A stretch of DNA of 64,000 nt, from NCBI RefSeq assembly GCF_010820665.1, contig NZ_JAAIKC010000001.1:992001-1056000 (forward strand), read 5' to 3'. Below, one piece after another: positions 57,814 to 64,000 of this stretch. The position numbers and the translations under genes are program-made. A model generated the notes under the pieces. The model was not told the DNA's origin, searched no databases, and saw only the letters and a list, made by a program, of their open reading frames with translations. The DNA comes from Paenibacillus sp. SYP-B3998. GTDB taxonomy: Bacteria; Bacillota; Bacilli; Paenibacillales; NBRC-103111. Positions within the stretch are counted from its first letter, which is position 1; the number at the start of each line of letters is the position of its first letter.

Positions 57814-58746
57814 ATGATTACATGCGAAGGTTTGGTCAAAATCTACAAAACCGACGATATCGAGGTTGTTGCTCTGCAAGGGCTTAACATTCATATTGAA
57901 CCTGGTGAGCTAATGGCTATAATTGGGAATAGCGGGAGCGGTAAATCCACGTTGCTGAACACTCTGGGGGGACTTGATCGACCGTCCGCTGGCCAAGTAA
58001 AGGTTGGTGATTGGGACCTTCTCAAAATAACGGATAAGCAGCTCGTTGAGTATAAGCGCAATACAGTCGGATTCATCTGGCAAAATAATGCGCGGAATTT
58101 GATCTCATACTTAACCGCACTGGAAAATGTAGAAATGCCTATGATGCTTAGCGGTAAGTATGATCGCGAGTATGCGAAGCAATTACTCGAGTGGGTCGGT
58201 CTCGGACATCGGATGAACAATAAGCTGCAAGAGCTGTCCGGAGGGGAGCAGCAACGGGTGGCAATTGCCATCTCTCTCTCTAACCGTCCGCGATTGCTGC
58301 TCGCGGATGAACCGACAGGTTCTGTTGATACGAAGACAGCGGATATGATTCTTTCCATTTTTCAGCGTCTGAATAAGGAGTTGGGTGTAACCATTGTTAT
58401 TGTCACGCACGATTTGTCCATAGCCAGTAAAGTGGGACGCGTCGTGGCCATTCGAGACGGAATGACCAGTTCGGAGTTTATTGCTCGCAATCCTTCAATC
58501 GCTTCTTGGGATGGAACGGATTCTTCGCAAGCAGGACTGCCCACGCAAGCACATGAAGAATATGTGGTGCTGGATCGTGCAGGACGTTTGCAGGTGCCCA
58601 AGGAATACTTGTCTGCCTTGCAAATCAATGGAAAAGCTACCATGGAATTCGATGGTGAAACGATTATGATTAAAGCTCCTAAAATATTGAATAAAGACGA
58701 AGAAAAGGATAGACATTCACAAATAGTTGGAGGAAAATCTAAATGA
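57814..58746 (+). CDS. ABC ATPase with C-terminal AbrB-like domain
   Basis: A 310-residue ABC ATPase: Walker A GNSGSGKST (38-46), Q-loop FIWQNNARNL, signature LSGGEQQRVAIAISL, Walker B LLLADEPTGS, H-loop VTHDLS. After the usual end (~225) a Ser/Gln linker leads to VVLDRAGRLQVPKEYL and then FDGETIMIKAP (about 248-285), which has the pattern of a SpoVT/AbrB swapped-hairpin domain. That domain is DNA- or protein-binding in other contexts. It is the second ATPase of the operon, lying 3 nt after the permease. The domain call is from pattern recognition. Confidence 0.82.
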   Translation: MITCEGLVKIYKTDDIEVVALQGLNIHIEPGELMAIIGNSGSGKSTLLNTLGGLDRPSAGQVKVGDWDLLKITDKQLVEYKRNTVGFIWQNNARNLISYLTALENVEMPMMLSGKYDREYAKQLLEWVGLGHRMNNKLQELSGGEQQRVAIAISLSNRPRLLLADEPTGSVDTKTADMILSIFQRLNKELGVTIVIVTHDLSIASKVGRVVAIRDGMTSSEFIARNPSIASWDGTDSSQAGLPTQAHEEYVVLDRAGRLQVPKEYLSALQINGKATMEFDGETIMIKAPKILNKDEEKDRHSQIVGGKSK

Positions 58747-60215
58747 AACTATTGAATCGTAAAATGCTTGCTGTATCTCTTACCTTATGCATGGTGGCTC
58801 CGCTTGCCGTAGCCTGCAGTAAAGGGGAGAAAACGGATGATAAAAAAGAACGCGTGCTGAAAATCGCGACTACCTATGGTTATGGCTCTGACGATGAATA
58901 TTTCCGACAACAATTTACGGAAATTTTTGAGTTTGCTAATCCGAATGTCAAAATCGAAATCATCCCGACAATGGATGATAAATATCGCTATAGCGGACCT
59001 CAGCCAGGTGAAAAGATGCCTGACCCCATGGAGAAGCTCAAAGAATTAATGCAGAGTGATAATCCTCCTGATGTGGTTATGGTTGATTTTGAACAGCTCC
59101 CGGACATGATTGAAAGCAACTTACTGACACAGCTTGATTCAAAGATTACCAAGGATAAATTCGATACAGCGGGTATAGTTCCAGCGGTAATCGATGGGAT
59201 TAAAAATGCTGGAGGCGGTAAATTGTACGCTCTAGCTCCTACGTTCAGTTCCTCAGCCCTTATCTATAATAAGAAGATGTTTACGGATGCTGGAGCCGAT
59301 TTTCCTAAAGATAGTATGACATGGGATGAAATATTCGATCTGGCTAAGCGTGTGAAGAAAAGCGAAGGTGAAAATAAAGTGGGCGGCTTCTCATTCTCTA
59401 CGCAATCACAGGGCGAATTATTTTATAGTATGAATACTTATACTTCTCCGCTTCAACTGAAAATGTTTGACGATGCAGGGGAGAAAATGACTGTAGATAC
59501 GGATCAGTGGGAAAAAGTATGGGCCAAAATGGCACAAATGCAGAAAGAGAATGTATTCCCGGAGCTCAATGACCCGCAAAAGTCGATGAATCGACAAATG
59601 GACCAGCAAAATCCATTTAGTTATGATGACTTTATGTCAGGTCGTCTTGCGATGAGCATCATCAACTACGGCCAGCTTCAGCAATTAACGAGTGCGAACA
59701 AAAATGCCGCCAGTTACAAAGGGTTTACCCCGATTGAATGGGATGTTGTCACAATCCCTTCTCATCCAGAAGCAAAAGGTGTCGGCGGTGCTATTTATAT
59801 GAACGGAATGATGGGTATTAATGCCAAAGCGCAAAACCCTGAGGATGCCTGGAAATTCATTAAATTTATTAATAGCGATGATTGGGCTAAGTTAAAGTCT
59901 CACAGTACGTATAACTTGGTTTCGCGATCCAAATATTTGAAACCTAAAGATGGGCAAGAATTCCATATGGAAGCTTTTTATAATGTAACGCCGGTTCCTA
60001 CGGAAAACAATTCCAAAATCTACCGAGAAAAACCATACATTGGTCAAGTTCAGGATATTGGTCGTCAACAATTTGATGAGGTCTTGAAAGGTAAAAAGAC
60101 AGCTCGTGAAGCGCTCAAAGAATGGCAGACACAAGGAGATACGATGCTGAAACAAATGAAAGATAACCCGAATACCCCGATTCAGCCAGTGCCAATGAAC
60201 GGTATCGGTGGATAA
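58743..60215 (+). CDS. Extracellular solute-binding lipoprotein (family 1)
   Basis: A 490-residue extracellular binding protein: signal peptide with lipobox VAC (Cys25), then a bilobal family 1 sugar-type domain with KIATTYGYGSDDEYF and LAPTFSSSALIYNKKMF, and a C-terminal amphipathic tail. No importer permeases (MalF/MalG type) are nearby, so it is an orphan receptor within a MacB-type operon. ATG overlaps the preceding ATPase stop by 4 nt, behind GGAGGAAAA, so it belongs to the same operon. Ligand unknown. Confidence 0.87.
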   Translation: MKLLNRKMLAVSLTLCMVAPLAVACSKGEKTDDKKERVLKIATTYGYGSDDEYFRQQFTEIFEFANPNVKIEIIPTMDDKYRYSGPQPGEKMPDPMEKLKELMQSDNPPDVVMVDFEQLPDMIESNLLTQLDSKITKDKFDTAGIVPAVIDGIKNAGGGKLYALAPTFSSSALIYNKKMFTDAGADFPKDSMTWDEIFDLAKRVKKSEGENKVGGFSFSTQSQGELFYSMNTYTSPLQLKMFDDAGEKMTVDTDQWEKVWAKMAQMQKENVFPELNDPQKSMNRQMDQQNPFSYDDFMSGRLAMSIINYGQLQQLTSANKNAASYKGFTPIEWDVVTIPSHPEAKGVGGAIYMNGMMGINAKAQNPEDAWKFIKFINSDDWAKLKSHSTYNLVSRSKYLKPKDGQEFHMEAFYNVTPVPTENNSKIYREKPYIGQVQDIGRQQFDEVLKGKKTAREALKEWQTQGDTMLKQMKDNPNTPIQPVPMNGIGG

Positions 60216-60288
60216 AAAGGACGAAAAGCAAATAGTTAAGCAATGGACTCAGGATTTCTTGCAAATGTTTGCATGTTAAATTGAAGTA

Positions 60289-60308
60289 AGTTTTGCATGA
60301 GCAAAACT
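60289..60308 (+). repeat. Leader hairpin before secreted-protein gene
   Basis: AGTTTTGC/GCAAAACT with an ATGA loop, ending 1 nt before AAGGAGG. Upstream TGCAAATGTTTGCA (60260-60273) is a separate palindrome. It is the most distant copy from the division cluster. Confidence 0.68.
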
Positions 60309-60328
60309 CAAGGAGGTCATCAAGGGAA

Positions 60329-62479
60329 ATGAACATCAAGTTTCGATCTACACGATTAGCTGCCATTGCTTTATCCGCAACACTTACGTTAGGTGTCGTA
60401 ACACCCGTTATGGCAGACAATAGTGCTGCTTCGATCTCTTCTACGGTGGGAACCGTGTCAATAACGAAGAGTAGTTATTTTGAGTTGAAGCAAATTCATG
60501 TTTTGCCTGATCAAAGCGGGAAGCTGGCTACCTTCACAATTACTATACATAATGAGGGCAGCAGCGAGCTTCAGTTTATTGATTACTGGGTTAGATTGAA
60601 AAGCAAGTCAGGTAATCAGTTCTCAGCACGCTTACTTCCTGCAGATAAAGATAAGAACCGGGTTGCTCCCGGTTCTACCACAGACATGACGTTTTACTCA
60701 ACGGTAAACAGCACTACGAATCTACAAGACCTTGTTGTCCAATTTATTAAATGGGACTTTAGTCAGCCTAACTTCGAGCGGGTGCTCGGCGAAGTTGCCG
60801 TGCCGGATTCTTATACCGACGTAACACCGGCAGACGGTACTTCGGTCATTTCCATTGGTGGAAATGATGTGAAAGCCTCCATTAAGAAATTTTTAAATAA
60901 TAAGAATGAGAAATATTATGTACCAACAGTCTATTTGACCTTAGAGAATGTCGGAAGTCATACTGTAACCGTTCCGTCCTATTTGTTCTCTATTCGCACA
61001 TCGGAAGGGCTGCTGTATCCACTGGAAGCAAAAGGGGTCAAGGATTTGAAAATTAATCCTAAAGAGACCAAAGAAATTCAACTTTCCGGGTCAATTCCCG
61101 TATCGGTAGCTGCGAACAATTGGCAGCTAACGCTTGCTGAGACGATAACTGATCTTAAGCTGAACGTTGCGGTTGCTGCGTTCCAATTACCTGCTGTTAC
61201 ACAAGGAGATGGAGGATCGGTAGGTAAAGAATACACGTTCACGAGCAAATCTGGCGTGTATACGACGCAACTGAATGCACTTCACAGGCTACCTTGGGAA
61301 GATAAGGATATTTTAACTGCTGATTTGACACTTAGCAACAAAGGGGAACAATCCCTTCCAATACCTAATTTATCCGGTTATTTCCTTTTGGATGATGCGG
61401 TGAAAATTGATGCTAAGCTCGTTCAGACTTCTAAAGTAATTGGATTGGGCGCAGGAACAAATGTCAATTTGCAGCTTGCTGGCAAAGTGCCTTATACGTA
61501 TGAATTCTCACATATCAAGCTTGTCCTGCAGGAGAAAGAAGGAGAAAAGCCTGCGACGGGAACCGAAACAGGCAGCGCAGCTGTTACTGACGTGCTTGAA
61601 TTCTCAACACAAGCTGAGCTTCAAGCAATTCCATTTATCGGCATGGGTGAATCTTACACTTCAAATGATGTTGGTCGCAAAACGAAATTTGTTGTACGTA
61701 ACGTGTCTACGTATGAGGACAAAACAAATATCATGTACTCGACTATGGTAGAAGCGACGAATCTGGAGAAACGATTCACCAATGTGAATAAATTGGTCGC
61801 CAATTTCCGTTCTTCGGATGGAACGATTTTTCCAGCAACGATTGCTGAAGTGAAAAATAAAATTAGTCCTACGGGTAAAGGGCTATTAAACGTGTGGGCC
61901 TCGGTTCCAAAAGGATATTCAACTGCGAATATGAACCTTCTCCTTGGCGAAGCGGTAACGGATGGAAAATTGACAGAGGGCGAAAAGACTGTCGCAGACT
62001 CCTATGTCAATCCAGTAGCATTTTGGCTGCCCGAAGAGAAAAAAGAGGTGAAGACGAAGCTTTCTAATGTGGAATTGTTTCCATATACAATTAATATTAA
62101 TAGAATCGGGACCGCGATTGCGGACGGCACCTTTACTCTAAAATTCAATTATGAGTTAACGAAGGAAAAGCTTACTGAGATTAATACGGAAGGTCATAAT
62201 CTGCTGCTCGTTTTTGAAGATGGGGGCGGTGTGAAGAGTTTTGAGAAAAAATTCGATTTCAAAGATTTTGATGTTATCAATGGAGAATCAAATGCTGATG
62301 AAGATTCTAAGATACGACTCGGGAAACATGAAAATTTCAAGATCACTCTTTCAGACCCTGGTTTAATTTACAAAACACAATTTTTAAAGCAATTCACGCT
62401 CAGTGTGTATGATGAGTTTCAAGGTCAAAGAAAATTAATTGCTTCACAGAAAGCTGACTGGTTTGTTCTTTCGGACTAA
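60329..62479 (+). CDS. Secreted protein with repeated beta-rich domains, unknown function
   Basis: A 716-residue exported protein I do not recognise. The signal peptide (MNIKFRSTRLAAIALS, then to VMADN) predicts cleavage after about residue 30. The mature chain is beta-rich, with several similar segments that look like immunoglobulin-like domains: about 45-165, 190-290, 320-420, 445-540 and 570-700. Recurring features are a conserved L/V-x-N-x-G stretch (IHNEGSSELQ, LENVGSHTVT, LSNKGEQSLP, then a divergent copy) and a P-G/P-K-E/P-T-G turn. There is no LPXTG, membrane helix or enzyme motif. It probably works outside the cell with the upstream SBP or transporter, by proximity only. Confidence 0.75.
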   Translation: MNIKFRSTRLAAIALSATLTLGVVTPVMADNSAASISSTVGTVSITKSSYFELKQIHVLPDQSGKLATFTITIHNEGSSELQFIDYWVRLKSKSGNQFSARLLPADKDKNRVAPGSTTDMTFYSTVNSTTNLQDLVVQFIKWDFSQPNFERVLGEVAVPDSYTDVTPADGTSVISIGGNDVKASIKKFLNNKNEKYYVPTVYLTLENVGSHTVTVPSYLFSIRTSEGLLYPLEAKGVKDLKINPKETKEIQLSGSIPVSVAANNWQLTLAETITDLKLNVAVAAFQLPAVTQGDGGSVGKEYTFTSKSGVYTTQLNALHRLPWEDKDILTADLTLSNKGEQSLPIPNLSGYFLLDDAVKIDAKLVQTSKVIGLGAGTNVNLQLAGKVPYTYEFSHIKLVLQEKEGEKPATGTETGSAAVTDVLEFSTQAELQAIPFIGMGESYTSNDVGRKTKFVVRNVSTYEDKTNIMYSTMVEATNLEKRFTNVNKLVANFRSSDGTIFPATIAEVKNKISPTGKGLLNVWASVPKGYSTANMNLLLGEAVTDGKLTEGEKTVADSYVNPVAFWLPEEKKEVKTKLSNVELFPYTININRIGTAIADGTFTLKFNYELTKEKLTEINTEGHNLLLVFEDGGGVKSFEKKFDFKDFDVINGESNADEDSKIRLGKHENFKITLSDPGLIYKTQFLKQFTLSVYDEFQGQRKLIASQKADWFVLSD

Positions 62480-62500
62480 TTTCTATTATTCAATCTACGT

Positions 62501-62529
62501 AAGCGGAGGCGCTAAGCCTTCGCTTTTTT
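62501..62529 (+). terminator. Terminator after secreted-protein gene
   Basis: AAGCGGAGGC/GCCTTCGCTT (10 bp, one G-U) with a 5-nt loop and TTTTTT. Confidence 0.85.
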
Positions 62530-62569
62530 GGCGTGAAGTCACATGAAGTCATAACGGGTTGGTGAATTG

Positions 62570-62637
62570 TATGACTGAATATATGACTTGAGATATGACT
62601 TAATTCACCTGTTTTTGCGGAGCGGTGCGTATATAAT
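62570..62637 (+). promoter_or_regulatory. Tandem TATGACT operator and promoter of the RND gene
   Basis: TATGACT occurs three times at exactly 12-bp spacing (62570, 62582, 62594), framed by an 8-bp inverted repeat GGTGAATT/AATTCACC. A consensus TATAAT (62632-62637) follows with no good -35, as expected for an activator-dependent promoter. The rest of the 395-nt gap to the RND start has a TTTATGATG motif and two tiny reading frames (10 and 6 codons) with fair ribosome sites; nothing else seen. Confidence 0.55.
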
Positions 62638-62874
62638 GAAGCCATGTTAGGAAATTGGGAATATTTTGATCTTCATCTGGGAACATACGTATAACATGTT
62701 TAACTGCTAGAGAGGAGTGTGGATAGGAAAGGGAGGAACTTCTGAATGAAAGAGAAAAAAATATAAAAATTTCAACACCTGTTTATCTTTTGTTAATATT
62801 TACCGTTTATGATGGAAATAGAAATTCGCAAGTGGTTTTCTGGAAACAAAGCTGGTGATAGGGGAGAAGTGAGA

Positions 62875-64000
62875 ATGATTAAGTTAACTGATTTTTCAAT
62901 GAAAAATGTGGCAGCTATTTTTATTATTATGCTGTTGTTACTGGTAGGAGGCTCCTATTCAACTACCACATTGAAAGTAGAAAGCATGCCGGATATTACC
63001 TTTCCGGTCGTTATTGTAAGTACAACCTATAAGGCTCCTCCTAAGGATGTACTGGACGAGATTACAAAACCGATTGAAAAAGCGGTTGCTGGCTTGTCTG
63101 GGTTGAAAAACTTAACATCAAGCTCACAGGATAATTATTCTCAAATTATTTTGGAGTTAGAGCAAAATAAAAAACCGGAAGATGTAAAGAAAGATGTTGA
63201 AAGTTTGGTTGCCAACGTCAAACTTCCACAAGGTGCTGAGAAACCAAAGGTGTTAACAGCTGGTTTCGCTTCACAGCCTGTGTATTATATGGCTGTTTAC
63301 GGTGAAAACGGGATGAATCAGACTGAGCTGGATAAGATTTATAAGGATACTATTTTACCTGGTTTTAATGGATTAAAGGGGATTGACCATGTTGATTCCG
63401 TTGGTAACCAAGAAGCGGTTCTAAGCATTAAATTGGATGCGGCAGCCATCAATAACTATGGTCTAACACCAGCTGACGTATCTGGGATGATTAAGGCCTC
63501 TCTCGTATCGAGCCCTGCAGGCAGTGTGGACTTTAATGGGAATTCACAAATGGTTCGCGTTAAAGGTGAATTTGATACGATTTATAATTTGGATAATTTA
63601 AAAATGACAACGAAAAAAGGCGATACGCTCTTGCTGAAGCAAGTGGCTAAAGTAGAGGCCATCAGTGAATCTACTTTTATTGCCAGATTGGATGATAAAC
63701 CAGCCATCGGCGTCCTTTTATATAAGACTAAAGTGGCTAACGCGGTTGAATTCGCGGATAACGCCGACAAGTTGATGAAGGGCTGGGAAGAGTCGCTGCC
63801 TGGGGTGAAGTTCCATGTAGTCCTTAATGGCGCGACATCGATTAAGGAATCGGTACACGGAATGGTGCAAGAAGGTGGATTAGGTGCTGTACTCGCATCC
63901 TTAATGATTTTGCTGTTTTTACGCAATATTCGAATGACGTTTATTGTCCTTGTTTCGATTCCACTTTCTATTCTCGTTACGTTATTGTTGATGGCTCCAC
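62875..64000 (+). CDS. RND-family efflux transporter (SwrC/YerP/AcrB-like), partial
   Basis: The N-terminal 375 codons of an RND pump are open to the window edge. MIKLTDFSMKNVAAIFIIML starts the first transmembrane helix; VESMPDITFPVVIVSTTYK and the DEITKPIEKAVAGLSGLK porter segment are the family pattern, and the second helix block begins GGLGAVLASLMILLFLRN. Gram-positive members such as SwrC of B. subtilis export lipopeptides. ATG after GGGGAGAAG. Strongest similarity by eye is to SwrC/YerP. The rest lies outside the window. Confidence 0.88.
   Translation, partial: MIKLTDFSMKNVAAIFIIMLLLLVGGSYSTTTLKVESMPDITFPVVIVSTTYKAPPKDVLDEITKPIEKAVAGLSGLKNLTSSSQDNYSQIILELEQNKKPEDVKKDVESLVANVKLPQGAEKPKVLTAGFASQPVYYMAVYGENGMNQTELDKIYKDTILPGFNGLKGIDHVDSVGNQEAVLSIKLDAAAINNYGLTPADVSGMIKASLVSSPAGSVDFNGNSQMVRVKGEFDTIYNLDNLKMTTKKGDTLLLKQVAKVEAISESTFIARLDDKPAIGVLLYKTKVANAVEFADNADKLMKGWEESLPGVKFHVVLNGATSIKESVHGMVQEGGLGAVLASLMILLFLRNIRMTFIVLVSIPLSILVTLLLMAP

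Overview
The window looks like a chromosomal segment of a low-to-mid GC, endospore-forming Firmicute, most likely Paenibacillus or a close relative. The evidence is the spore genes embedded in the division cluster (spoVD, spoVE, spoIIGA, sigE, sigG), AGGAGG-type ribosome binding sites with many GTG and TTG starts, a T-box leader before ileS, PyrR attenuation, and a gene order that follows the Bacillus dcw - spoIIG - ylm - divIVA - ileS - lspA - pyr axis. Unlike B. subtilis, murF and murA sit inside the cluster. No tRNA, rRNA, insertion sequence, phage gene or CRISPR array was seen. The genus is inferred from gene order and style, not from a search.

Layout. 0-1.4 kb: the 3' end of an adenosylhomocysteinase gene and a DUF4349-type lipoprotein. 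1.5-22 kb: division and cell wall cluster mraZ, rsmH, ftsL, pbpB, spoVD, murE, murF, mraY, murD, spoVE/ftsW, murG, murB, murA, divIB, ftsA, ftsZ. 22-25 kb: spoIIGA-sigE and sigG (the mother-cell protease/sigma pair and the forespore sigma factor). 25-29.5 kb: ylmC, pgeF, ylmE, sepF, ylmG, ylmH and divIVA. 29.5-35 kb: T-box-controlled ileS, a convergent yteA-like gene, lspA and an rluD-type gene. 35-38 kb: patA with dapL and dapH, three steps of the acetylase route to diaminopimelate, which feeds MurE. 38-47.4 kb: pyrimidine operon pyrR-pyrB-pyrC-carA-carB-pyrF-pyrE behind one PyrR attenuator, without pyrK/pyrD or a permease gene. 47.6-52.6 kb: LysR regulator divergent from dapA-like and RidA genes, two GNAT genes and an M20 dipeptidase.

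53-64 kb is the accessory-looking part. It is a tightly overlapping operon of MacB-type ABC ATPase, lipoprotein adaptor, very large FtsX-type permease, a second ABC ATPase with a C-terminal AbrB-like domain, and a family 1 solute-binding lipoprotein. A secreted protein of repeated beta-rich segments and a SwrC-like RND exporter (cut by the window end) follow. I do not recognise this combination as a described system.

The most unexpected sequence-level signal is a recurrent leader element. Short hairpins with the arms AGTTTT(G/C)C and G(C/G)AAAACT, usually preceded by a TGCTTACGAAGCA-like half-palindrome, stand just upstream of the Shine-Dalgarno of rsmH, sigE (two copies), divIVA (two, one degenerate), lspA, pyrR (two) and the secreted-protein gene. 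The variable stem pair flips between G-C and C-G with pairing kept, which points to selection on structure. Classical control signals are also visible: an MraZ operator, a SigH-like promoter before ftsA, a long-spacer promoter before spoIIGA, a SigF/SigG-like promoter before sigG, the ileS T-box, the PyrR attenuator, a LysR-type palindrome and a tandem heptamer before the RND gene.
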